From the NCBI GenBank assembly GCA_024655905.1, contig JANLFP010000003.1:248001-312000 (forward strand): a stretch of 64,000 bases of DNA, read 5' to 3'. Positions 44,346 through 55,813 of this stretch are shown here, piece by piece (the stretch's first letter is position 1; the number at the start of each line of letters is the position of its first letter). The translations under genes were made by a program, and so were the position numbers. Source of the stretch: Tepidanaerobacteraceae bacterium. Its GTDB lineage: Bacteria > Bacillota > Thermosediminibacteria > Thermosediminibacterales > Tepidanaerobacteraceae. The notes below the pieces were generated by a model. It ran no database searches, was not told the origin of the DNA, and saw only the letters and a program-made list of their open reading frames with translations.

Positions 44346-44538
44346 TGTGCTCTTGCTATTTTAAATTTCTGAAAGCAACCGATGGAATTAATTGCTGGGG
44401 ATGATTTAATCACTCTCTCAATATCATGCCTTTCTTATAGCGGTTTTACGGCATCCAAAAGGGTTCCGAAATTTGACTCCACCCGGAACATTTTTGGATC
44501 CCGTAAAAAAAGAACTTCATCGGTCTGCGAAAGGGGGG

Positions 44539-45747
44539 ATGAGGAATTTGAAGCGAAGAAACAAGATGAAATCGGGTATGTTGCTCATGGCGGCCATCTT
44601 TATATTCATTTCGACTTTTTGGGGAGCCGCCGCGTCGCTCGCGACCAACGCCGATCCGGATGTGACGCTGGATGTATCCGGGCAGGGTTCCAGCGGCGGA
44701 GCCATGTTCGGGAACGGGATCTGGGCTCCCGGGGCAAGCCGGGCGGGCACCATCAGGCTTTACAATAATCATTCCGAAAGGGTGCGCGTGAACAGCTTCG
44801 GCATTTCCATGAAGCTGGAAAGGACTCTTGGCGGAGAGCCTGAAGCCATAGCTCCGCACAGCGGCTTATACGAATCTTTTGCAAAAAGCATGAAGCTTAC
44901 CATAAAAAAAGGCAGGCTACTGGTATTTTCGGATACAGTCTTTGAAGGCAGCTTTTTTGAACTGCTCTATGGCAGCGGGGATGAAACTTACCGGGGATAT
45001 GCCCTGCCGCAGGGCGATGGGTTCAATATTGATGAAGGCGGCTCTGCAGATTTGGAATATGCGGTGCGCATGGATGAGCGGGCAGGCAACGACATGCAGG
45101 GATTGAAAGCAACCGTGGCGTTCCTTGTAAACATGGATGAAAATCCCGTACCCGAGCATAGAGACAGGAACAACAACAATCAGTTGGTGGAAGAACCGCT
45201 GGAGGAGTATCCCGACATCGGCGGCCACTGGGCCCACGATTGCATAGTTGCACTGCTGCAGCACGGAATAATCCACGGTTATCCCGACGGCACGATAAGG
45301 CCTGACAACTACATCACCAGGGCCGAAGCCGCAGTTCTTGCGGCGAACGCACTCAATCTGGGCGAGACGGCGGGCGCGCCCTCATATGCAGATGCTATTC
45401 TCCCATGGGCTCAGGGATACATATTGTCGACTACCGGCAAGGGCATATTCGAAGGCTATCCCGGAAACGTGTTCAAACCCGAAAATTATATTACGAGGGA
45501 AGAAATGGCCGCGGCCCTGATGCGCGCTTTCGGCAAAAAAGCGCAAGAGGATGTGCGGCTTGCATTCAGGGATAAGGACGATATAGGCGCATGGGCGGCG
45601 GAATATGTTAAGGCGGGCATATACAACGATATTATAACTGGCTATCCTGACAATACCTTCAAGCCAAAAGCCCAGGTCACTAGGGCCGAAGCATTTACCA
45701 TGATATGCAAATTGCTGGGTTATCACGCAGAACATGCCAAGCAGTGA
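44539..45747 (+). CDS. SLH-domain anchor protein of the fibre cluster
   Basis: About 403 residues with an N-terminal signal segment (KSGMLLMAAIFIFISTFW), a beta-sandwich middle part (about 40-220, GIWAPGASRAGTIRLYNNHS), and three SLH domains at the C-terminus (near 223-275, 290-340, 350-400). Their signatures include DIGGHWAHDCIVALLQHGII and ITRAEAAVLAANAL. The middle part looks like a distant TasA-type sandwich (inference), so this protein could fasten the fibres to the wall. The start is uncertain: ATG 44539 touches GGGGGG and TTG 44548 has better spacing. It lies between a terminator and the coiled-coil gene, 40 bases away. Confidence 0.85.
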   Translation: MRNLKRRNKMKSGMLLMAAIFIFISTFWGAAASLATNADPDVTLDVSGQGSSGGAMFGNGIWAPGASRAGTIRLYNNHSERVRVNSFGISMKLERTLGGEPEAIAPHSGLYESFAKSMKLTIKKGRLLVFSDTVFEGSFFELLYGSGDETYRGYALPQGDGFNIDEGGSADLEYAVRMDERAGNDMQGLKATVAFLVNMDENPVPEHRDRNNNNQLVEEPLEEYPDIGGHWAHDCIVALLQHGIIHGYPDGTIRPDNYITRAEAAVLAANALNLGETAGAPSYADAILPWAQGYILSTTGKGIFEGYPGNVFKPENYITREEMAAALMRAFGKKAQEDVRLAFRDKDDIGAWAAEYVKAGIYNDIITGYPDNTFKPKAQVTRAEAFTMICKLLGYHAEHAKQ

Positions 45748-45787
45748 TATGCCAAAAATAAATATATACCCGGGGAGGTGAAAATGA

Positions 45788-47542
45788 TTGGGACATAAGG
45801 CAAAAGTCATAAAGGGCATCCTTTTTAAAGCAGCAGGCTTTTTTCTGGCAGGGGTGCTCGTGAGCATGGCCCTGCTTACCGATACCAGCACCCTTGCATG
45901 GTTTTCTTCCAGGGTCGCCGGCAGCATTCAGGTCCAGGCGGCTTCCGGCGAAGACATCATCGAAGATTTTTATACGCTCAGCGGCGGCTCCAGGAGCAGC
46001 CGGAACCCGGACACCATTGTGGTGAAAAAGGCTCCGAACATGAAGGGAAATATGATAGTATATTTTTCCCTGGATGAAAAAATTTCCGGCAAAAATTCCG
46101 GGCACGGCCTGGCAGGCTACATGCTGCACTTGAATCCGATTGAAATAAAGGATAACGGCCAAGGCGAATTTCGCGCGCAGATTGAAATGAAATTCAACTG
46201 GAGGGATCTGGTTTACCTCTGGGACAATTTCGACAAGACCGAGTCGGGGACGCTGACACTCCGCTATCTAAACGGCTTCGTCATAAAAGAATATCCGGTG
46301 ACTTTTGACAACGGCTATCTTTGGAGCCGCGCCGTAGCTTCTCTGACGGGTATGCCGGACATGAAGTATGCGAAAAAGAATAAGGACGACCTCGAAAACC
46401 AGATGAATGCATACATAGCACAAATAATAGCCGATCTGGCCCAGAGCGTCCACTGGAACCAAATTATTTCATCGGGAAGGACGGCGCTCTTTAGTGCATC
46501 CATTATGGCTTATGACGATAAAACAGCGCCAGAACAGGCATCAGACCAGTTAAAAACCGGCTCTGTAACGACCGCCGCCATGGCCCGCGCAAGGATGAAC
46601 GGTGTTGTAAACCCCTTCGAAAGAATTCAGCTGACCGGAGAGCAGCAATCCATAGTCGACATAGTGGCGCCGGGGCTTACGGCATATATCGAAAATATCT
46701 ACAATTTCGTCGAGGAACTCATAGCACGGCTCAACGAAAAGATGGCAGAAATTGATAAGCTCAATCTTGCAATCGATGGCATGAATGCGCAGATACAGGG
46801 GCTCAACGCCGCCATAGACGATTTGACTCAAAAATACACCGCCCTTGAACAGGAAAAGGCTGCACTGCTGGAAGAAAAAATGAATCTTGAGCAGGATAAT
46901 ATGAAACTGAAGGCTAAAATCGACGACCTGAAGGATGAGATAGACAGCCTCATTGAAAAAAATGCCGGATTGAAAGATGAAATTAAGGATTTGGAGTTGA
47001 GAAATACTTCTCTTGAGCAGGAAATCCAGAAAATGAAAGACGAAAACGATAACCTGCGAAAAGAAATTGAAAACCTGAAACATTCTTCTATATCCGGCGG
47101 ATCCGGAAATACGTCTTCTGGAGGATCAGGGGCCCCTTCGGATGAGATTGAGCCTCCGGCGGGAACACAACCCCCATCTGCAGAACCGCCTGATGGAGGG
47201 TTTGGAGATACGGGCACAGTGCAGCCGCCGACGCAGGAAGCCGGGGAACAACCCCCGGCTGGGCAGGAACCCGCGGTAGAAGAGCCCGGGGCACCATCAT
47301 CAGGCGGAAAGCAACCGGTCGGAAATTCCACCCAGCAAGATTCTCCTTCTGCAAAATCGCAGGACGGCCTAGGAAATGAAGATTCCATAGACAGCGCAAA
47401 CCCGTCTGGTGGAGAAGGGCCATCGCTGCAGCAGGGCGCATCAGGCGCAGATTCACAAAAAGAACAGGCCGGTGCAGCGGCGTCGCAGGAAAACCAGCCT
47501 TCGACACAGCAGGATGGCCAGGATGTGCTGATAGCTCCATAA
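45788..47542 (+). CDS. Secreted coiled-coil protein of the fibre cluster
   Basis: 584 residues from TTG 45788 (GGAGG lies 9 bases ahead; the nearby ATG runs into a stop). A signal segment ends in the SipW-like junction STLAWFSSRVAGSIQVQAAS. A globular domain covers about 50-300. A long heptad coiled coil (about 304-435) follows, with repeats such as EEKMNLEQDNMKLKAKIDDL. A low-complexity Gly/Pro/Ser/Gln tail (about 436-584) ends the protein. The junction suggests it is processed by SipW like the TasA-like proteins. The tail and coiled coil fit a long spacer or adhesin stalk. No SLH or sortase motif is seen. Confidence 0.82.
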   Translation: MGHKAKVIKGILFKAAGFFLAGVLVSMALLTDTSTLAWFSSRVAGSIQVQAASGEDIIEDFYTLSGGSRSSRNPDTIVVKKAPNMKGNMIVYFSLDEKISGKNSGHGLAGYMLHLNPIEIKDNGQGEFRAQIEMKFNWRDLVYLWDNFDKTESGTLTLRYLNGFVIKEYPVTFDNGYLWSRAVASLTGMPDMKYAKKNKDDLENQMNAYIAQIIADLAQSVHWNQIISSGRTALFSASIMAYDDKTAPEQASDQLKTGSVTTAAMARARMNGVVNPFERIQLTGEQQSIVDIVAPGLTAYIENIYNFVEELIARLNEKMAEIDKLNLAIDGMNAQIQGLNAAIDDLTQKYTALEQEKAALLEEKMNLEQDNMKLKAKIDDLKDEIDSLIEKNAGLKDEIKDLELRNTSLEQEIQKMKDENDNLRKEIENLKHSSISGGSGNTSSGGSGAPSDEIEPPAGTQPPSAEPPDGGFGDTGTVQPPTQEAGEQPPAGQEPAVEEPGAPSSGGKQPVGNSTQQDSPSAKSQDGLGNEDSIDSANPSGGEGPSLQQGASGADSQKEQAGAAASQENQPSTQQDGQDVLIAP

Positions 47543-47574
47543 ATAAGGATTCATAAACGAGGATCCAAACAAAA

Positions 47575-47601
47575 CCTCTGCCACACGGGCAGAGGCTTTT
47601 T
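47575..47601 (+). terminator. Terminator after the coiled-coil gene
   Basis: Perfect arms CCTCTGCC/GGCAGAGG, five-base loop, then CTTTTT. Confidence 0.88.
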
Positions 47602-47638
47602 ACATGGGCTGGCTGGAATGAAAATTCTTCACCTTCTA

Positions 47639-47668
47639 TTGACAACATCCTTTTAAATTGAATAAAAT
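47639..47668 (+). promoter_or_regulatory. Putative sigma-A promoter of pyrG
   Basis: TTGACA, an 18-base spacer and TAAAAT. pyrG starts 50 bases downstream. Confidence 0.6.
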
Positions 47669-47706
47669 AAAATGTATGGGTTTTTTTATGTACGGAGAAA
47701 CTCTAA

Positions 47707-49338
<1,632 letters not shown>

Positions 49339-49402
49339 AGGTTTTCAGCATAAGAGCAGCAGACGAAAAAATAATGAAACGACAATCGAGGATTAATAAA
49401 AG

Positions 49403-49429
49403 CCCCTGAATAAGCGTTCGGGGGTTTTT
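49403..49429 (+). terminator. Terminator after pyrG
   Basis: CCCCTGAA/TTCGGGG arms (one T-G pair), six-base loop, then TTTTT. The rest of the gap up to 49628 is AT-rich with no gene. Confidence 0.85.
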
Positions 49430-49628
49430 AACGCAATATAGATTCAATAACACCTTGAAACGGTCTTGAACCTCGCATGCCTTAGGCAAGACTAAATTTA
49501 AATTTATTTTCGACATATTTTTGATTTTCCGGCAGGAATAAGTCAAAAAATGTCTAATATATATTATATAATTTTCCAGCATTGCCTTATATTGCTTTTT
49601 AATTAAATTTAAGAAGGAGGCACAAAGC

Positions 49629-50885
49629 TTGAAAGGCATTCAGTTCAGAATGGTTATTACAACAATTCTCCTGGTCGTGCTCTCGCTGGGCGCATTTATC
49701 TTAATATTCCATCCGCAGGATGCGGCAAAACAGGATGTAATCGCAATGGCTGCTGCAGCCGCGATCATATCCGGCCTAATCTCATTTGTGGTGGCAAAGA
49801 CCGTTTCCGCGCCGGTTGGGGCCGTAGCCCGCGGCCTGCAAGCCATAGCAATGGGGGACTTCACGGTAAAGGCGCGGAAGATCACCGGCGACGAAGTAGG
49901 CAGGCTGGCGGACGTTTTCAACGACTCGGTATCGAAGCTGAAACTCACTCTGGCAGAGGTAAAGAATTCCATAGACGAAATGGTGTCGTCCGCTGACTCC
50001 ATTAAGGAAATAGCAAAGCAAAGCGAAGAGGCGTCCAACGTATTCACCGCTTCCATAGAGGAAAACATCCAGAAAAATTCAGAAAAAATGGAAGAAATAA
50101 AAAACCTAGTGAGCTCCATATCGGACATGCTATCCCAGATGAGCGCCGGCGTTGAACAGATCGCCTCAAGCGCATCGGATGCTTCCGCCACTGCCGTCAA
50201 TGCCGCCCAACTGGCCGATGCCGGAGAAGGCGCCATGCGTCAGGTGATAGATCAGATGAAGAAGATTGATGAGTCCAGCGCGAGCACGGGCGAAGTCATA
50301 AGAAAGCTCGGCGAAAGCTCAGAAACAATCGGCCAGATAGTGGAAACCATCACTGGCATTGCAGACCAGACCAACCTTTTGGCATTAAATGCAGCCATAG
50401 AAGCTGCCAGAGCAGGAGAGCAGGGAAGGGGCTTCGCGGTGGTGGCGGACGAGATCAGGAAACTGGCCGAGCAATCGGGCAATGCAGCCAAACAAATAGC
50501 CGACCTCATATCATCTGTCCAGCATGAAACCGCCAGTGCCGTATCCGCCATGAGTGAAGGCAGGGAGAACGTCAAGAAAGGAATAGAAGCCGTAAAAACC
50601 GCAGGAGAGACATTCGACAAAATACTTGCTGCAGTGCAGAAAGTTTCGGAGCAGATGCAGGAGATTTCCGCTGCAACGCAGCAGATGGCAGCCAGCACAG
50701 AAGATACCCACGAATCCTTCAAGAAAATGACAGAGATTACGGTGGATACCTCCAACCAGGCCCATGACATCGCGGAGTCGGTGGAAAAACAGCACATGCT
50801 CCTGGGCGAAATAGCATCTTCCGCCGAAATGCTGAGCCAGATTGCGGACAAACTCAAAAAATCATTCCACACCATGAAAATCTAG
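49629..50885 (+). CDS. Methyl-accepting chemotaxis protein without external sensor domain
   Basis: 418 residues. Two transmembrane helices (about 6-24 and 36-57) are separated by only about 10 residues ([10 protein letters not shown]), so there is no extracellular ligand domain. A HAMP domain (about 58-110) and the MCP signalling region follow, with the hairpin tip [21 protein letters not shown] that binds CheA/CheW. The tail lacks a CheR pentapeptide. It could sense membrane state or a partner protein. TTG start, with AGGAGG 8 bases ahead. No other chemotaxis or motility gene is in the window. Confidence 0.93.
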   Translation: MKGIQFRMVITTILLVVLSLGAFILIFHPQDAAKQDVIAMAAAAAIISGLISFVVAKTVSAPVGAVARGLQAIAMGDFTVKARKITGDEVGRLADVFNDSVSKLKLTLAEVKNSIDEMVSSADSIKEIAKQSEEASNVFTASIEENIQKNSEKMEEIKNLVSSISDMLSQMSAGVEQIASSASDASATAVNAAQLADAGEGAMRQVIDQMKKIDESSASTGEVIRKLGESSETIGQIVETITGIADQTNLLALNAAIEAARAGEQGRGFAVVADEIRKLAEQSGNAAKQIADLISSVQHETASAVSAMSEGRENVKKGIEAVKTAGETFDKILAAVQKVSEQMQEISAATQQMAASTEDTHESFKKMTEITVDTSNQAHDIAESVEKQHMLLGEIASSAEMLSQIADKLKKSFHTMKI

Positions 50886-50898
50886 TTTCATGTCAAGG

Positions 50899-50923
50899 TG
50901 TCAAGGGGACGGAGAACTTGACA
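50899..50923 (+). repeat. GGGACGG-core inverted repeat after the chemoreceptor gene
   Basis: 25 bases with seven-base arms TGTCAAG/CTTGACA around GGGACGGAGAA. TGTCAAGG is duplicated just before it. Same length as the copies at 22942 but with the core's second half changed. Confidence 0.78.
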
Positions 50924-50990
50924 ACTTTCAACTTCAAGTTTGATAGTTGATGCATAGATGTTTTGAATCTGCATTATCTATGCTTCATAT

Positions 50991-51030
50991 AAACGGCAGG
51001 CCGAAAACAATCGGTCCTGCCGTTTGGTTT
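50991..51030 (+). terminator. Terminator before the FemX-like gene
   Basis: Arms AAACGGCAGG/CCTGCCGTTT with an inner CCGA/TCGG stem, then GGTTTTT. Confidence 0.9.
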
Positions 51031-51117
51031 TTAAGCCAAAATATCTTTTCTCTTTGGCGCAAAATAATGTATAATTAATTATAACAGCAGAAAATATTTT
51101 CGGAGGATATTCATACA

Positions 51118-52203
51118 ATGGAATTAAAAGTAATCGAGGATAAAGATAGGCATATTTTCGACAAATTCATGGCATACGGCCCCAAAGGGCATGTGCTCCA
51201 ATCTTACGAATGGGGCGAAGTAAAGCGCCGCACCGGATGGCAGCCCATAAGGATGCTGGTGACGGAAAATGCTGAGCCGGTGGCGGGCATTTCAATTTTA
51301 AAGAGGCGGCTGCCAATCCCCGGGTTTAAAAAATGCATATTTTACGCTCCCCGGGGACCGGTGGCGGACTTTTCCGACAGAGAAACTCTAAAATTTCTTT
51401 TATCAAAAATAAAGGAGCTTGCCGCAATGCATGGCGCCATTATGCTCAAGATAGACCCCGATATAAAATCCCCTGACGAAAATGCCTCAAATGCATTGAA
51501 ATCCCTGGGCTTTATTTTGCGCGAAGGCGGCAAAAATTTCGAAGGGGTCCAGCCCAGATTCGTGTTTCGCCTGCCGCTGGATAAGCCTTTGGACGACATC
51601 TTTGCTTCCTTCCACGAAAAAACGCGCTACAACATCCGCCTCGCATCGAGAAAGGGCGTCGCCGTCAAAGAAGGTTCCCGCGAGGACCTAAAGCCCTTTT
51701 ACGAAATCCTTCAGGAGACATGCATAAGGGACAAATTCCTGGTGAGAGGTTTCGATTACTTTGAAGCCCTGTGGGATGAAATGGTGGAAAAGGGCCTGGC
51801 GAAGCTATTCATGGCAGAATACGAGGGCAGATACATCGCCGGAACAATAGCTTTCATATTCGGCGACAAAGCCTGGTACATCTACGGCGCCTCCTCCAAT
51901 GAGCACCGCAACGTCATGCCCAACTACGCCCTGCAATGGGAGATGATTAAATGGGCCAAACAAAACGGCTGCACGATGTATGATTTCAGAGGCGTCTCCG
52001 GAGACCTTTCCCCCGACAATCCCCTCTACGGCCTTTACCGCTTCAAGAAAGGCTTCAACGCCGAGTTTACCGAATTTATCGGGGAATTCGATCTTCCCCT
52101 TTCTCCGCTTTTCTATCATCTGTGGGAACATGCCATTCCGGGATACAGGACCATGAGAAGGAATATAGTTAACCTTATTAGGGGGATGAGGAAAAAAATA
52201 TAA
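51118..52203 (+). CDS. FemABX-family peptidoglycan bridge aminoacyltransferase
   Basis: A 361-residue protein of the FemX/FemAB family, which adds amino acids from charged tRNA to the lipid II stem peptide. Typical segments include the N-terminal GHVLQSYEWGEVKRRTGW, the middle FHEKTRYNIRLASRKGVAV, and the C-terminal WAKQNGCTMYDFRGVSGDL, followed by GLYRFKKGFNAEFTEFIGEF. GGAGG lies 11 bases before the ATG. It is monocistronic. Substrate residue cannot be predicted, and the window has no dedicated tRNA gene. Confidence 0.9.
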   Translation: MELKVIEDKDRHIFDKFMAYGPKGHVLQSYEWGEVKRRTGWQPIRMLVTENAEPVAGISILKRRLPIPGFKKCIFYAPRGPVADFSDRETLKFLLSKIKELAAMHGAIMLKIDPDIKSPDENASNALKSLGFILREGGKNFEGVQPRFVFRLPLDKPLDDIFASFHEKTRYNIRLASRKGVAVKEGSREDLKPFYEILQETCIRDKFLVRGFDYFEALWDEMVEKGLAKLFMAEYEGRYIAGTIAFIFGDKAWYIYGASSNEHRNVMPNYALQWEMIKWAKQNGCTMYDFRGVSGDLSPDNPLYGLYRFKKGFNAEFTEFIGEFDLPLSPLFYHLWEHAIPGYRTMRRNIVNLIRGMRKKI

Positions 52204-52287
52204 AAAGAGTGGTTATTCAGGCATGTCCGGAATATTCAACTACTTTGATGGAGGGGTTATTATAAGGAAGAAAAAATTATAGTATAA

Positions 52288-52403
52288 AGAATCATTGTTG
52301 ATCCAGAAATAATATGCGGGGGCAACCGGTAATAAAAGGCACGCGCATAACTGTTTTTTTACTTGAGTTATTAGCCGGAGTATATACCATAGAAATACCA
52401 TAG
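52288..52403 (+). pseudogene. Frameshifted remnant of a DUF433 antitoxin gene
   Basis: One frame reads RIIVDPEIICGG. After one base is skipped, the next reads QPVIKGTRITVFLLELLAGV and then stops (52401-52403). Together these match the core of DUF433 small helix-turn-helix proteins, which are commonly paired with DUF5615 toxins. The C-terminal half and any partner are missing. It is inactive as read. Confidence 0.72.
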
Positions 52404-52478
52404 AAAAAATAATTGGTTTAAAATATAAACAATATTTTTATTGGCGTTTCTAAATTTACTCATAAAGGAGGCTGCACC

Positions 52479-54856
52479 ATGCTGCATAAACTTACCTCCG
52501 CCGAGCTGCGTGAGACCTGCAACCCAACCATGTTTTCCTTCCGCTCTACCGAAGACCTGGAACCACTCTCCGACATCATAGGACAGGAGAGGGCTGTGAG
52601 GGCCATGGAATTCGGCCTGAAAATCGACCACAAGGGCTACAACATATTTATGACCGGGCTCACCGGTACCGGCAAGACCAGCTATGCCCGGGCCGTGGTG
52701 AAAAAAGCGGCGAGGCAAAACCGATCCCAGACGACATCCTGTACGTATACAATTTTACAAAGCCCGAAAAGCCCATCGCCATAAACCTCCCAGCGGGCAA
52801 GGGCTCCGAAATTTCGAAAGACATGGAAAAACTCATATCGGAAGTTCGACGGGAGATAATCCGCATCTTTGACGACGAAAATTTTGAGAACCAGAAGCAG
52901 GCCCTCATAGACAGATACCAGCGGGCTTCCCTGGAGCTTTTTGAGAAGCTGGATGAGATTGCAAAAGCCGAGGGCTTCACTCTTCAGAGGACACCCCAGG
53001 GCATAATAACCATACCTTTAAAAGACGGCAAACCAATGAGCCAGGAGGAGTTTGAAGCCCTGTCGGATGAAGATAGAAAAGCCCTGGAAGAAAAGGGCCG
53101 CAGCCTGCAGGCGAGAATCGATGAAACCATGCGCAAGGTGAGAGCCCTGGACAAACAGGCGCGGGAAGAACTGGGCCGCCTGGAGAGGAATGCCGCACTT
53201 GCCGCCGTAAACCCCCTCTTCGAAGAAGCGGCGGTAAAATATGCCGCATTCGATGAAATCATATCATACCTGAAATCCGTGAAGGAAGACATCATTAAAA
53301 ACCTGACGCTGTTCCGCACCGACCGCCGGGAAAAACCGGAGGGGGACGACCGGCAGATATTGAACATCGCCCAAAACGCGTCCCAGGAAGACTTTTTTCT
53401 GCGCTACAGGATCAACGTCTTCGTTGACAACAGAGCAACAAAAGGCGCGCCCGTTGTCTTTGAGGCAAACCCCACGTATTACAACCTGTTCGGCAAAATC
53501 GAGGGCAAAGCCCAGTTCGGCGCCATAACCACCGACTTCACCATGATAAAAAGCGGAGCCATACACAGGGCGAACGGAGGCTACCTCATGCTGCAGGCAT
53601 CGGATCTTTTCAAAGACCCCTATGCATGGGACACCCTGAAGCGCACATTGAAAAACGGCGAAGCCTGGGTGGAAAACATAGGGGAGCAGTACCGCACCGT
53701 GCCTACTGTGACCATAAAGCCCGAACCCATACCCGTGAAGGTGAAGGTCGTCCTCATCGGCACCCCGTATATCTATTCCCTGCTGAACGCCTATGACGAA
53801 GATTTCCGCAAACTTTTCAAAATAAAGGTGGACTTCGACGTAGAGATGGACCGCACACCGGAAAACCTGAAACGTTACGCGGCCTTCATTTGCCACATAT
53901 GCCAGAACGAGGGGCTCATACACTTTGAGCCCAGCGGAGTGGCGCGTGTGGTTGATTACAGTTCGCGCCTGGCTGAAGACAAAAAGAAGCTTTCCACACG
54001 TTTCAACGAAATAGTGGAAGTGCTTTACGAAGCCGCCGCCTGGGCCGCCATAGACGGAAGATCCTCCGTCACCGGCGAATACGTGGATAAGGCCATCGAA
54101 GAAAAAATCTACCGTTCCAACCGGGTGGAGGAAAAACTGTTTTCCATGATAGAGCGCGGCGAAATCCTGGTGGAGACCAGTGGAACCGCCGTGGGCCAGA
54201 TAAACGGGCTATCGGTGCTGGACGTTGGGGATTACATATTCGGTCAGCCTTCCCGCATCACTGCAAGGACCTACCTGGGGGACGAGGGCGTCATAAACAT
54301 AGAGCGGGAGGCCAAGATGAGCGGCCACATCCACGACAAGGCCGTCATGATACTTGCGGGATTCCTGGGCGAGCGCTACGCCAGAGAAATGCCCCTTGCC
54401 ATATCCGCCAGCATAGCCTTCGAGCAAAACTACGGCGGCATCGAGGGCGACAGCGCTACCTGCGCCGAGCTCATAGCGCTGTTATCCAGCATATCCGGCA
54501 TCCCGGTGCGCCAGGATCTTGCCATCACCGGCTCGCTTGACCAGCAGGGCCATGTCCAGCCCGTGGGCGGCACCACCTACAAGATAGAGGGTTTCTACCA
54601 CGCCTGCAAGATTAAAGGCTTCACCGGAACCCAGGGCGTGGTCATACCATGCCAGAACGTCGACAACCTGATGCTCAAGCCCGAAGTGGTAGAGGCTGTG
54701 GAACAGGGCAGATTCCACATATATTCCGTCCAGACCATCGACGATGCCATAGAGATAATGACCGGCATGAGCGCAGAAAAATTCCATGCAAAAGTCATGG
54801 AATCCCTTGCGAAAATGGCCGAGACCGCCCGAGAATTCGCGGACGGAGAAAGATAA
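52479..54856 (+). pseudogene. Lon-family (LonB/LonC-like) ATP-dependent protease, disrupted by a frameshift
   Basis: The first frame (52479-52784) gives an ATPase N-terminus with Walker A GLTGTGKTS near residue 60. About base 52716 the frame must shift by one to continue with PIPDDILYVYNFTKPEKPIA and the rest (up to 54856), including the S16 protease domain: serine in GIEGDSATCAEL and lysine in TYKIEGF. The break is at a short A-run (GGCAAAACC), where one missing A would restore the frame. Sequence quality or a real mutation could be the cause. The rest of the 677-residue part is well preserved, so a recent event or an error is likely. AAAGGAGG precedes the ATG. Confidence 0.82.
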
Positions 54857-54858
54857 GA

Positions 54859-54878
54859 GAGCCGGATAAAACCGGCTC
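54859..54878 (+). terminator. Hairpin after the Lon-like gene
   Basis: Perfect seven-base arms GAGCCGG/CCGGCTC with a short loop; only a weak T tail follows. Confidence 0.55.
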
Positions 54879-54929
54879 AATTACTATCTTCTCACACATC
54901 TTCTAAAGCTCAAATAAGCATAAATGGGG

Positions 54930-55088
54930 TTAAAGCACATTATTCTTGAGCTTTAAATCTCGTTTCGCTTTTTTCGCCTTTTCATTGAAATACTGCGCCA
55001 TTTCTTTCGAAGACATGTGTTTCGTCTCCTCATATATTTTCTCTCTGATTTCATGAAGCTCCTTCATCATTTTGGATTCTTCAAACAC
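54930..55088 (-). CDS. Small partner protein of the PIN toxin (putative antitoxin)
   Basis: A 52-residue, highly charged helical protein (MFEESKMMKELHEIREKIYE and following, ending in AKKAKRDLKLKNNVL) with no membrane segment. Its GTG start overlaps the stop codon of the PIN gene by one base, and GGAGGAGG precedes it. Tight overlap with a PIN-domain toxin points to an antitoxin. It lies downstream of the toxin, unlike most VapBC pairs in which the antitoxin comes first. It is too short for default gene finders. Confidence 0.65.
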   Translation of the reverse strand: MFEESKMMKELHEIREKIYEETKHMSSKEMAQYFNEKAKKAKRDLKLKNNVL

Positions 55089-55567
55089 TATTCTTCCTCC
55101 TCCTTTACAATACTCATAGGACTGACAATTTCTATTTCTTTATATCCGAGCCTTAGATTGATACTGTTAACACCAATAATGGTCTTGAGCTTCACCATAT
55201 GGGTGAAGTTCCATGAAACGATTGCACTACAGTCAAGAACTGTGGCCAATGCTATATGGAATGCATCATCTTGATATTTTGCAGGTATGATTCCCTCAGC
55301 AACATATTGTTTCGCAAGATCAACCGCTTCATCAACCATAGTAGATTCAGTATAGCTTATATCTTCAATATATCTGATCAAGCTGGTTCTCTTTGGCTCA
55401 GGGCAAGCATCGATTTCTGCAAAAACAACGTTAGAGATATAGACATCATATAACCCTTCTTTTATTTCACTCCATAGCCTTAAAGAATATTCCATCATTT
55501 TGGGCGCATCATCCGCTATCAGGTTACTTATAACGGACGTGTCAAGATATATCCTCAACTTGCGCAA
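55088..55567 (-). CDS. PIN-domain toxin-like ribonuclease
   Basis: About 159 residues of the PIN nuclease fold. Acidic metal-binding residues are in RIYLDTSVISNLI, VVFAEIDAC, and QDDAFHIALATVLDC, and the final strand VSWNFTHMVKL is typical. I place the start at TTG 55567, which has GGAAGGTGG ahead; the frame is open upstream with a start near 55618, so about 17 extra residues are possible. The overlapping downstream gene is its probable partner. The region is more AT-rich than neighbours, which fits horizontal acquisition. Confidence 0.85.
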   Translation of the reverse strand: MRKLRIYLDTSVISNLIADDAPKMMEYSLRLWSEIKEGLYDVYISNVVFAEIDACPEPKRTSLIRYIEDISYTESTMVDEAVDLAKQYVAEGIIPAKYQDDAFHIALATVLDCSAIVSWNFTHMVKLKTIIGVNSINLRLGYKEIEIVSPMSIVKEEEE

Positions 55568-55813
55568 TTTAAGTTCCACCTTCCGTATCTCTATATTTAT
55601 AGTATACCACAAAGTCACGAAATAAGGCAGACTATAAGTATATGTTTTAAAGTATAAAATGTTTTAAAAACAACTCTCCTTAAAATAGCTCTTGCTTGCC
55701 TGCGTTAAAGCTATATTGTAATTTAGTTAGATATTTTCGGCCAAAATCCTCTTTATTTCTACAAAATATTTGGATATAATTTTTTGATGAAAGGACAAGA
55801 GGAGGGAAAGATA

